The position numbers and the translations under genes are program-made. A model generated the notes under the pieces. The model was not told the DNA's origin. It saw only the letters and a program-made list of their open reading frames with translations, and did not search any database. A DNA stretch of 40,928 bases, taken from assembly GCA_024763355.1 (NCBI GenBank), contig JANTFR010000003.1:1-40928 (forward strand), written 5' to 3'. The stretch is from Anaerolineales bacterium. Lineage in GTDB: Bacteria > Chloroflexota > Anaerolineae > Anaerolineales > DRKV01. Positions 28,517-36,676 of this stretch are shown piece by piece (the first letter of the stretch is position 1; each line of letters starts with the position of its first letter).

Positions 28517-29143
28517 CTAGCGCGGTGCCAGATAGTACGTCATGTGCTGCAAATGGATGACGGGGTCAATGTGCTCCACGCGTATCCCCTCGCGCACGGC
28601 CAGATTGACCGGGGCGTAATTCAGGATGGCGCGTACGCCGACGGCAATCAGTTTGTCGGCGGTCTCCTGTGCCACCTCCGCCGGAACGGCCAGCATTGCC
28701 ACCTGGATGCTTCCCTCCGCGATGAGGCGCTCCATATCGGCCACATCCCGTACTTCAATACCGTTGATGACCTTGCCGATTTTGGCGGGGTCGCTGTCGA
28801 ACAGCATGGCGACGCGAAAGCCGTGCTCCTGAAAACCTTGGTAGCGCGCCAGGGCGCTGCCTACGTCTCCCGCTCCAATGACGGCCACATCCCAAACGCG
28901 GTCCACTTTCAGGATGCGGATGAGTTGCTTCTTCAAAAAGGGAATGTGATAGCCGGTGCCTTGTTTGCCGAATTCGCCGAACTGGGATAAATCCTTGCGA
29001 ATCTGCGCCGCGGAGATGCCCAATCGGGCGCCCAGTTCGTGGGAAGAAACGTATTCCAGGCCCTCTTCCTCCATGCGGCTGATGGCGCGCAAGTAGAGGG
29101 GCAGGCGGCTGACAACGATATCCGGGATGATGGGGCGTGTCAT
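28517..29143 (-). CDS. rex: redox-sensing transcriptional repressor Rex
   Basis: RLPLYLRAISRMEEEGLEYVSSHELGARLGISAAQIRKDLSQFGEFGKQGTGY, VAVIGAGDVGSALARYQGF. Confidence 0.96.
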   Translation of the reverse strand: MTRPIIPDIVVSRLPLYLRAISRMEEEGLEYVSSHELGARLGISAAQIRKDLSQFGEFGKQGTGYHIPFLKKQLIRILKVDRVWDVAVIGAGDVGSALARYQGFQEHGFRVAMLFDSDPAKIGKVINGIEVRDVADMERLIAEGSIQVAMLAVPAEVAQETADKLIAVGVRAILNYAPVNLAVREGIRVEHIDPVIHLQHMTYYLAPR

Positions 29144-29177
29144 GCGGTCTCCTTGGCAATCCCGATGAACAAGAACC

Positions 29178-29244
29178 TGTCCGAAAACTTATGAAATGGC
29201 CTTTCCAGGCTGGTTGGAAAGGCCGCCTAACAACATGTTTCGGA
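29178..29244. repeat. nested inverted repeat upstream of rex
   Basis: inner GGCCTTTCCA(29198-29207)/TGGAAAGGCC(29215-29224); outer TGTCCGAAAAC/GTTTCGGATA imperfect. Confidence 0.75.
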
Positions 29245-29320
29245 TAGACTCTGATAATATGAGAAATTTACCACAAAGTCCCCTTTTCCGCAAATCAGGC
29301 AAACGTACGCGGACGGCTGC

Positions 29321-30100
29321 TCACAGGTTGAGCAGGATGACGTTCTGCCCGTTCACCCGGCCGACATCCAGTTCCGTGCCGTATGTGGCGCTCAGATTGG
29401 CAGCGTTGAAGACTTCCTCCAATCTGCCATGTTTCAGGACACGCCCGCCGCGCATCAGAATTACGTTGTCAGCGATAACCGCTGCGGATTCTGGGTCGTG
29501 GGTCGTATAAATTACGGTTATCTTCCGGTTCGCGAGGGCGCGCATGATTTGGAGGACGCGTTTTTTGTTGGCAAGGTCGAGATGGGCGGTTGGTTCGTCG
29601 AACAAGAGAATTTGGGGAGATTGAGCAAGGGTACGGGCAATCAAGGCCAATTGATGCTCGCCACCGCTCAAGGTGGTAACTGCCCGGTGAGAGAGTGCAT
29701 CCAGGCCTAAATCGTGGAGCGCCGTTCTGGCGGCCTGGATGTCTTCCGGTTGGGGGGTGGAGAAAAAGCCCAAATGCGGGGTGCGCCCCAAAAGGACGTA
29801 TTCCAGCACACGGTAATCGAAAGGGGTATGCTCGCGTTGAGGCACCAGCCCCAGGGTGCGGCTCAATTCCCGATGTGAGTAATCTCCCAGAGGGGTGCCG
29901 CGCAACAGAATTGTGCCGTCCTTCGGCGTGTATCTTCCCAGAAGAAGATACAGCAAGGTAGATTTTCCTGCCCCGTTGGGGCCAAGGATGGCATTGACCG
30001 TTCCTGAGAAGATGTCAAAAGATACGGAGTGCAGCGCCTCGGTGGCCGCCTCAGGGTAGGAGAAGAGCACGTTTTGCAGGCTGAGCAATGGCGTAGTCAT
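29321..30100 (-). CDS. FecE/BtuD-type ABC transporter ATP-binding protein
   Basis: ILGPNGAGKSTLLYLLLGRYTPKDG, TLSGGEHQLALIARTLAQSPQILLFDEPTAHLD. Confidence 0.94.
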   Translation of the reverse strand: MTTPLLSLQNVLFSYPEAATEALHSVSFDIFSGTVNAILGPNGAGKSTLLYLLLGRYTPKDGTILLRGTPLGDYSHRELSRTLGLVPQREHTPFDYRVLEYVLLGRTPHLGFFSTPQPEDIQAARTALHDLGLDALSHRAVTTLSGGEHQLALIARTLAQSPQILLFDEPTAHLDLANKKRVLQIMRALANRKITVIYTTHDPESAAVIADNVILMRGGRVLKHGRLEEVFNAANLSATYGTELDVGRVNGQNVILLNL

Positions 30101-31089
30101 CGGTTGATTTTCAGTTGCTGAGTGGTCATCAAGAAAGCAAAGACCAGGGCGCCAATCAGTGAGGTGATGATGCCCAAAGGGATTTCGCCGGCGAGGAGAG
30201 TGCGAGCAAGGTTGTCGCACAGCAAGGTGAAGATGCCTCCTATCAGCATAGCCGCCGGCAAAGCGTACTGTGTGTTCGCACCAAAGAAACGCCGCGCCAG
30301 ATGGGGAATAATCAATCCGACCCAGCCAATCATACCGGCTACGGAAATTACGGGGGCAGCAGAGGTGACCGCCAGTACCAACAAGATAGTGCGTTCACGT
30401 GCCGGGGCCGTTCCCAGGGAGAATGCAGTTCCATCCGACAACGAAAGGACGTTGAGCCGCCAGCGGGTCAGGTATAGCACCAGGAGGGAAGGAAGAACCG
30501 CGGGCAGGATGGCAAGCAGACTTTGCCAGCGCGTCCCCCACAGCCCGCCCAGCAGCCAGAAAGTGATTTCGGGAAGTTGGGTGAGAGGGTCGGCCATGTA
30601 TTTGAGCAGGCCGACCCCGGACGCGAAGAGAGCGGAAACCGCAATTCCGGCAAGTACCATGCGCAACACCCAACCACCATAACGCAGATATTTCGCCAGT
30701 AAGTAGGAGAAGAGAAGACCCAGCAAAGCGAAAAACGCGGCGCTGAGTTGTATCCACAGGGGGGAGGCGTTGAGAGTCAGAATAGCCAACGCCGCTCCGA
30801 ATGCCGCCCCCTGGGATACCCCCAGAAATCCCGGCTCGACCAGCGGGTTGCGGAACAGTGTTTGCATGACCATGCCGCTTGCTGACAAAGCCGCTCCCAG
30901 GATAAAGGCCGTCAAAATCCTGGGGAGGCGGAGGCTGAAGACGAGACGATATGCTAACGGTTCTGTCTGAAGGGACAGAGAGAACGGCGAGACAGGGTAT
31001 CTGCCTACAAAGAGAGATGCTCCTAATCCCAGTATGGAGGCCAGAATCAGGAGCGTGAAAGCGAATAAGGAGGAGCGATTGGAGCGCAC
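30097..31089 (-). CDS. FecCD-type ABC transporter permease
   Basis: RLPRILTAFILGAALSASGMVMQTLFRNPLVEPGFLGVSQGAAFGAAL, GMIGWVGLIIPHLARRFFGANTQYALPAAMLIGG. Confidence 0.94.
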   Translation of the reverse strand: MRSNRSSLFAFTLLILASILGLGASLFVGRYPVSPFSLSLQTEPLAYRLVFSLRLPRILTAFILGAALSASGMVMQTLFRNPLVEPGFLGVSQGAAFGAALAILTLNASPLWIQLSAAFFALLGLLFSYLLAKYLRYGGWVLRMVLAGIAVSALFASGVGLLKYMADPLTQLPEITFWLLGGLWGTRWQSLLAILPAVLPSLLVLYLTRWRLNVLSLSDGTAFSLGTAPARERTILLVLAVTSAAPVISVAGMIGWVGLIIPHLARRFFGANTQYALPAAMLIGGIFTLLCDNLARTLLAGEIPLGIITSLIGALVFAFLMTTQQLKINR

Positions 31090-31093
31090 AGGG

Positions 31094-32212
31094 TTAGCGA
31101 AGCGGAGTGGCGGGCAGAGTTATCAGAGGCAGGATTTGTTCGCTGACAACCGATTTATCCAGATTGTAGAGGCTGCCGTAGAAATCGTAGACCTCGTTCT
31201 CCATCTCCAGGTCTGTAAACAGGTCAGGATGGGTTTGGGTTGCCATCCAGGTGAGGCACAAAATCCAGCGCGGGTCTGGCTGGTCCCAACTGTAGAAATC
31301 TCTGGGGACTGCAAAAATCTGGCTGTTCTGCACGGCTTGCAGACTTTGGGTGAGGGGATTTCCCTGAAGGTCCTTGATGGCCTCGTTGGTGTCGCCGAAG
31401 TAATCTACGATGTAAATCTGTTCCGGATTCCAGACGGCGACTTGCTCCAGCCCGACCACGGTCCAGCGGGAACCGAGTTCTGCATCCAGCCAGACAGGCG
31501 CTCCGCCGGCCAGTTTGAGCATTGTCGTCTGCATCCAGTCTGCTGGCGGCACATTGTAAGATATTTCGCCGCCTTTGGTGGAATACTGGAGGAAAAGGAC
31601 GGATGGCTTGTCGTCGTCTGCCACTTTGCTAACCGCATCCTCGATATGCTGCATCCGCTCCTGATAAAACGAGATGATTTCCTGTGCGCGGGCCTCGTTT
31701 TGGAAAATGACCCCGAAACGCTGGATATCCTGAAAAAATCCTTCGGGTGTTTCGGAACTCAAATAGACTACTGGCACGCCCAGCCCCTCAACGGCCGCCC
31801 CCAGTTTTTTTGCCATCGAGTCTTTGATGATAATCAAGTCTGGATTGACGGTGGCGATTTGCTCTGGCCCGGCATCGCCTTCCAAGACCAACTTTTCATC
31901 GGCCTTTGGCTCGACGAGATATAGAAAATCGTTGCCCTGGCCGGATTTGGCAATCGCGGCGACCTTTGTAAGGGCCTCAGGGAAGAGATAAGCCTCGTCC
32001 ACCAGCATCAGGTTGGCGAAACCCGCGATAACGATACGGGAGGGGGGCGCTTCGAGGGTGACGGTGCGTCCCAGGTCGTCTTCGAGTACGATGGGGGTGG
32101 GTTGGGCTGCCTCCTCTGTGGCGGCAGGCGTCTGTGGAGCGGGAGCGCAGGCGCTGAGCAGCATCGCCGATAGCGAGAACAGGATGAAAGTAAAACGAAG
32201 CAAGGTTTTCAT
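31094..32212 (-). CDS. periplasmic-binding (BtuF/FecB-type) lipoprotein of the ABC transporter
   Basis: lipobox LLSACAP; DDLGRTVTLEAPPSRIVIAG; NPDLIIIKDSMAKKL. Confidence 0.9.
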   Translation of the reverse strand: MKTLLRFTFILFSLSAMLLSACAPAPQTPAATEEAAQPTPIVLEDDLGRTVTLEAPPSRIVIAGFANLMLVDEAYLFPEALTKVAAIAKSGQGNDFLYLVEPKADEKLVLEGDAGPEQIATVNPDLIIIKDSMAKKLGAAVEGLGVPVVYLSSETPEGFFQDIQRFGVIFQNEARAQEIISFYQERMQHIEDAVSKVADDDKPSVLFLQYSTKGGEISYNVPPADWMQTTMLKLAGGAPVWLDAELGSRWTVVGLEQVAVWNPEQIYIVDYFGDTNEAIKDLQGNPLTQSLQAVQNSQIFAVPRDFYSWDQPDPRWILCLTWMATQTHPDLFTDLEMENEVYDFYGSLYNLDKSVVSEQILPLITLPATPLR

Positions 32213-32754
32213 AGAGACTTGTCCTTATGGGAGATGATGGTGTGGAAGAGTTTGGTGGGAATTGTATCGCGATTCTCTTTGTCCAGAACGATGATGGATG
32301 GCTTCAATCTGCCAAGCCTATTCTTAAGTGACTCCATCAGTGAGGGGCGCATGGTGACGATAGCCAGGCGGTATCCGGCGTTCTCCAGGGCCGGGAGAGC
32401 GCGGGTCAACCCCCGCCCCTGTATGAGTTCCAGGGGGCCGATTTCATCTATCAGGAGAAGGTCTGTCCTGGAGATTGCATCGAGACAGGTGTTTCCCCAG
32501 GCAATCGTATCTTTGTCCATGCGCCAGTAGCCAATATCAGGAGTTTCATGCGGTAACGCTCTTCTGGCAAATGGCCGCTCTTCCCCTGTTGCTACATTCT
32601 GGAGATGGATAGCGGTTTTCTCTCCCGCCTGAAAAATGGGGATAGACAGGATTCCCGCGGCGCTCAGGTTGTTCTGTTGGACAGTGTCTAGCAGCCGAGC
32701 GCACGCGGTTGTTTTTCCGGAGCCGGATGGCGCGGAAAGAAGGACTAGTTTCAT
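32209..32754 (-). CDS. THEP1/NTPase_1-like P-loop NTPase
   Basis: MKLVLLSAPSGSGKTTACARLLD (Walker A), LLLIDEIGPLELIQGRGL (Walker B); overlaps next start by 4 nt. Confidence 0.8.
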   Translation of the reverse strand: MKLVLLSAPSGSGKTTACARLLDTVQQNNLSAAGILSIPIFQAGEKTAIHLQNVATGEERPFARRALPHETPDIGYWRMDKDTIAWGNTCLDAISRTDLLLIDEIGPLELIQGRGLTRALPALENAGYRLAIVTMRPSLMESLKNRLGRLKPSIIVLDKENRDTIPTKLFHTIISHKDKSL

Positions 32755-32801
32755 GCGAAATCTTTCGTAGAGGGGATAGAAGCGGTCATCCGCCGCGGGG
32801 G

Positions 32802-33122
32802 TCAAATCACCAGCGTTGCCATGTCTGCGCCAAAGAGTGCCAGTCGGTCGCCATCCTTGATGGTGACGCACAAATCCCAGTTGTGACAATCTTCGCAGAA
32901 TTGCTGGTAGCCGAGATAGTCCGCCATGCGATTATGCGTGGTGAGCAATTTACTATTCAGAAAGACGGTGTAAAGCGTGTCACGGGGAATGCCGATGCGC
33001 TGCAACAAATCGTCCAGCGTCTCCATCGGGCGAGCGGGTACTTCGATGATACCCTGCGTACCGATTTCCCGGTCCGTCTTGTATATTTTACGCAGGCGCC
33101 CATACAGAACAATCGTGACCAT
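32802..33122 (-). CDS. ThiS/MoaD-like small protein with Cys-containing insertion, no terminal GG
   Basis: MVTIVLYGRLRKIYKTD...ETLDDLLQRIGIPRDTLYTVFLNSKLL...CEDCHNWDLCVTIKDGDRLALFGADMATLVI. Confidence 0.65.
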   Translation of the reverse strand: MVTIVLYGRLRKIYKTDREIGTQGIIEVPARPMETLDDLLQRIGIPRDTLYTVFLNSKLLTTHNRMADYLGYQQFCEDCHNWDLCVTIKDGDRLALFGADMATLVI

Positions 33123-33159
33123 GATTTGCTTTTTCTTCTCTCCGGCGGGAAGCGGGGGG

Positions 33160-33969
33160 CTATTTGTCCGTCGAAGCGTGGGCTTCCTGAACATATTGGA
33201 TGGCGATATGGGCAGTATCAGCATTCTTGTCGGGGATGATGTGCACGGCTGCACCACGCCCGGCTTTGTGCAGCACCAGGCTGGCATGTTGGATGTACGG
33301 GTCTCTGTTGGGGTAAGGGTAGAAAGCCAGGCTTTCCCAGCCGTGGAAAGGTGCCTCCCGCAAATAGAAAATTTGCAGCGCATCCGCCGGGCCTGAACCT
33401 CGATAGGCTTCCCATGTGGATGAGGCTTCCGCCTGGGGATAAATGGCCTCAATGGGAGCGGCTTGAGACCCTCGCGGCAATGGCATGCCCAGGGGCGATA
33501 CATGGACGCCCTCGACGTGGGCGGAGAAGCGCAAACTGGCAACCATGCGCGAGACGACCGGTTGAAAGGTCTCTTTCTCATCCTTTCGGTGGGTGACCAT
33601 TAAATGCAGGATGATGCCGCCTGCCGAAAGGATGCCCGTCCACAGCCGGCGGTTATCACGCCGCGGCAAGAGCAGTTCGGCCTCGAACCCTCGAGCACTA
33701 CCGACTTCAAAGGGAGCGGAACCGACCTTCTTGGCCGTGTGCATGACGGCGATTTTAGTCAGATGCTGACTCCACAACGGTTCGACAGGCCGTTGATAGG
33801 GGTTGTATTCGGCGCGGACGAGCAGATAGCCCATCCGCGGCCCGTGGTAGGCTGTATCTAGCGCCTCGCGGTGCATCGCAAAGGCTTCTACGTCGCCATG
33901 CGTGGCATGTACCCACTCGTTGGGATAGGTGACCTCGTAGCCCCAAAAATGCTGTTGAAAGACAGCCAT
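33160..33969 (-). CDS. uncharacterised 269-aa protein of the AOR operon
   Basis: MAVFQQHFWGYEVTYPNEWVHATHGDVEAFAMHRE...; 3-nt spacing from upstream ORF; no clear family motif. Confidence 0.75.
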   Translation of the reverse strand: MAVFQQHFWGYEVTYPNEWVHATHGDVEAFAMHREALDTAYHGPRMGYLLVRAEYNPYQRPVEPLWSQHLTKIAVMHTAKKVGSAPFEVGSARGFEAELLLPRRDNRRLWTGILSAGGIILHLMVTHRKDEKETFQPVVSRMVASLRFSAHVEGVHVSPLGMPLPRGSQAAPIEAIYPQAEASSTWEAYRGSGPADALQIFYLREAPFHGWESLAFYPYPNRDPYIQHASLVLHKAGRGAAVHIIPDKNADTAHIAIQYVQEAHASTDK

Positions 33970-33971
33970 GC

Positions 33972-34211
33972 TCAGCCTCCACCTACGGCGGGGATGTAAG
34001 CGATGCGGGCGTCAGGCTCCGCCGGTGTATCGAAGTCAACTTGCAGCCCATTTTGCATGACTATTTTGATTTCCTGGCGTGGGATACCCAACTGGTCGCA
34101 GATTCGCCCCAGCGTGGCTCCGTCCTGAACATCCAGACGCAACGCTTCTCCAATGCCTTGTTCGGGCATGTAACGCCGTAAGGTGGCAAAAACGCGGACA
34201 TCCACTTCCAT
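33972..34211 (-). CDS. MoaD/ThiS family sulfur-carrier-like protein ending in GG(G)
   Basis: MEVDVRVFATLRRYMPEQGIGEALRLDVQDGATLGRICDQLGIPRQEIKIVMQNGLQVDFDTPAEPDARIAYIPAVGGG. Confidence 0.88.
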   Translation of the reverse strand: MEVDVRVFATLRRYMPEQGIGEALRLDVQDGATLGRICDQLGIPRQEIKIVMQNGLQVDFDTPAEPDARIAYIPAVGGG

Positions 34212-34291
34212 AAGAAATGTTTCCTGAACAGTCTGGATAAATGACAGACGCGAGCAGTTGATAGCCCGCGTCTGTCGTCGAAGCGTAAATC

Positions 34292-36046
34292 TTATTCGTG
34301 AACCCAGGCGTATACTTCATCTAGCACTTCGTCGGGGACATCCCAGACGGTATTGTGCGGCGGTAATGGCTCAGTACGCATGAATTCCGGCAGGCGGTCG
34401 TCTTCTTTGGTGAAGCCGGCCCGCTCATTGAACAGGCGCTCCATGCGCAAAATTTCTTTGCCCATCGGCACCACGTCTGCACCGGTGATATCCATTCCCA
34501 TCACGCCCGCCACACTTTCGGCCATCCCTTCCCATCCTTCGGGGATGTCCAGAATGGGGAAAGCGATGAACAGGCAGTAGCCGGTACTGTCAATGAAAGC
34601 GGTCGCGGCTTGGAAGGTCAGGGAAAGTTCTGCCTTGCCTTCAATGCTCATTGGATCCACCTTGCCGCCTACGCCGGCGATTTCGGGGGCGATGGTGTAG
34701 CCGGATGTATGGTCGGCCCCCATGGTGGACGTGGCGTACGTCACGCCAATACCTTTGATGGCGCGCGGCTCGTAGGCCGGCATGGATTGCCCCTTGACGG
34801 TTGGGACGCGGTAGAGACCGAAGGCTTTAGCCGTGGCCTCTACTCCCTGGCCGAGGATACGTCCTAAGGGGGTCCCTTTGGCAATCTCCTCGAAGAGCGC
34901 CAGTGCGCCCTCTTTGTCGCCGAATTCAAGCAGGCCGCCTTCCATGGCTACGGCAATTGTGTTGCCGGCCTCGATGGTATCCATGCCAAGGTCGTTGCAG
35001 TATTTGGTCATCTGGGCCACGAAATCCAAATCGTCAATGCCACAGTTGGAGCCCAAAGCCATGGCCGTTTCGTACTCAACCGGCGAGGCGATAATCTGGC
35101 CGTCAGGGCCGGGGTAAACATTGGAGCATTGAATAATGCAGCCCGGATGGCAGGCGTGACCGGTTTGTCCTGCCTTGCGCTTTTCCACCATTTCCGCAAT
35201 CATCTCACCGGAAATCTTGGCGGCGCCTTCGAACTGTCCGGAACTGAAATTGCGGGTGGGCAGGCCGCCGGCCTCGTTGATGATGTTCATCAGCACGTCC
35301 GTGCCGTAAGCGTTCAATCCGCCGTTCTTCTTGGTCAGGTCGTGGGCCTGAATAGCCTTGGTCAGTTTGCGGCGTCCTTGTTTGAACAACTCGGGGTTGG
35401 CGATATGTACGCCGGGGCCGCCTTTGTCGTCTACTACGATGGCTTTCACGCCACGCGCCCCCATGACAGCGCCCAGGCCGCCGCGTCCGGCATATCGACC
35501 GGGGTTGTTCTCCGGGTCGTTTACGGAAATGCCGGCGTTGGTGAGTTTGCGCTCGCCCACTGGCCCGATGCCGATGACCGCTGGCTTGTGGGGATAACGC
35601 TCCCACATGACTTTGTCCACTTCTTCCATGCCCTTACCGAGCAGGTCACTGGCGTCCTCGAACTTGACGCCGTCTTTGTCAATGAAGATAGAGTACCACT
35701 TGCCGTCTTTGGGCTGGCCTTCCAGAATGATGGCTGCGATGCCCAATTTACCGATTTTCTGGCTGGACAGGCCGCCGGAATTGGACTCCTTGATTGTCCC
35801 GGTCAGCGGGCTTTTCGCACCAAACGAAGTGCGCCCGCTGCTGGGGGCGGCGGGAGTCCCGGAAACCCATCCCGGGGCGATGACCAGTTTGTTGTTTGGC
35901 CCTAGCGGGTGACAGGTTGGCTCGACTTCATCGAAAATGATGGCGGAAGTCAATCCGCGACCGCCCCATTTGGCCCACTTTTCAGGAATATCCTCATAAG
36001 TAGCCGAAAGGTCGGTCATGTTGATACGAAGAATTTTTCTGGCCAT
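34292..36046 (-). CDS. tungsten-type aldehyde:ferredoxin oxidoreductase (AOR family)
   Basis: MARKILRINMTDLSATYEDIPEKWAKWGGRGLTSAIIFDEV; SSGRTSFGAKSPLTGTIKESNSGG; GRYAGRGGLGAVMGARGVKAIVV; GHACHPGCIIQCSNVYPG; EYETAMALGSNCGIDDLDFV. Confidence 0.95.
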   Translation of the reverse strand: MARKILRINMTDLSATYEDIPEKWAKWGGRGLTSAIIFDEVEPTCHPLGPNNKLVIAPGWVSGTPAAPSSGRTSFGAKSPLTGTIKESNSGGLSSQKIGKLGIAAIILEGQPKDGKWYSIFIDKDGVKFEDASDLLGKGMEEVDKVMWERYPHKPAVIGIGPVGERKLTNAGISVNDPENNPGRYAGRGGLGAVMGARGVKAIVVDDKGGPGVHIANPELFKQGRRKLTKAIQAHDLTKKNGGLNAYGTDVLMNIINEAGGLPTRNFSSGQFEGAAKISGEMIAEMVEKRKAGQTGHACHPGCIIQCSNVYPGPDGQIIASPVEYETAMALGSNCGIDDLDFVAQMTKYCNDLGMDTIEAGNTIAVAMEGGLLEFGDKEGALALFEEIAKGTPLGRILGQGVEATAKAFGLYRVPTVKGQSMPAYEPRAIKGIGVTYATSTMGADHTSGYTIAPEIAGVGGKVDPMSIEGKAELSLTFQAATAFIDSTGYCLFIAFPILDIPEGWEGMAESVAGVMGMDITGADVVPMGKEILRMERLFNERAGFTKEDDRLPEFMRTEPLPPHNTVWDVPDEVLDEVYAWVHE

Positions 36047-36069
36047 GCTTTTCTCCTCTCGTGAAGAAT

Positions 36070-36420
36070 TTACTCTGACCTTGTGTCGTGATGCAGTGCA
36101 TCGCGTTTAGCGAGCGCTGCTTGTAGCCGCTCCGAAAAAACTGACCCGTCGCGATATTGGTAGGGCCAGACGTACCCTTTGGAAAATATACCGATGTGGT
36201 CGCCATCGTGTAAGTCGTCTTCCAATGCCACCGTCATGCCGGGCATATCGGACAGGACAGCATTGACGAAAACGTAGGTTGTTTCTTCTGCCTGAATGCC
36301 AATCGAATCATACAAATCCTTGATTTTGGATGCTTCCGGCAGTGAGATTTTTTTAGTGGCTATAAATTTCCCGCCGAGCAATTTCGATAATTTGCCATAG
36401 ATAGCAACATCTACAATCAT
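36070..36420 (-). CDS. ThiS/MoaD-like small protein with C-terminal extension, no terminal GG
   Basis: MIVDVAIYGKLSKLLGGKFIATKKISLPEASKIKDLYDSIGIQAEETTYVFVNAVLSDMPGMTVALEDDLHDGDHIGIFSKGYV... Confidence 0.65.
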   Translation of the reverse strand: MIVDVAIYGKLSKLLGGKFIATKKISLPEASKIKDLYDSIGIQAEETTYVFVNAVLSDMPGMTVALEDDLHDGDHIGIFSKGYVWPYQYRDGSVFSERLQAALAKRDALHHDTRSE

Positions 36421-36676
36421 GATGGGGCTCTTAATCCTGGTTCGCGCCGGTTCGCCTTGACCCAATTTTTCATACAATCACATTATAGCCTTTTTTCCCT
36501 GTTTTGTGGCAGCGAGTTGATATGCAATCTGTGCTTTGTGCTTCTCAACTGGCCTCGTTTCTCCCCTGCTCGGACTCCGACTATCCGACCATCCCACCAT
36601 TCACTTATCGCACTATCCAACTACAACTACCCGCGCTCGCGCCCGACCCTATGCCCGATGGTATAATCCTCCCGCT

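Noticed and set aside
29321-32212. Firm annotation as an iron-siderophore transporter
   Set aside because: FecBCD superfamily covers iron, heme, cobalamin and molybdate/tungstate; substrate cannot be fixed from sequence alone
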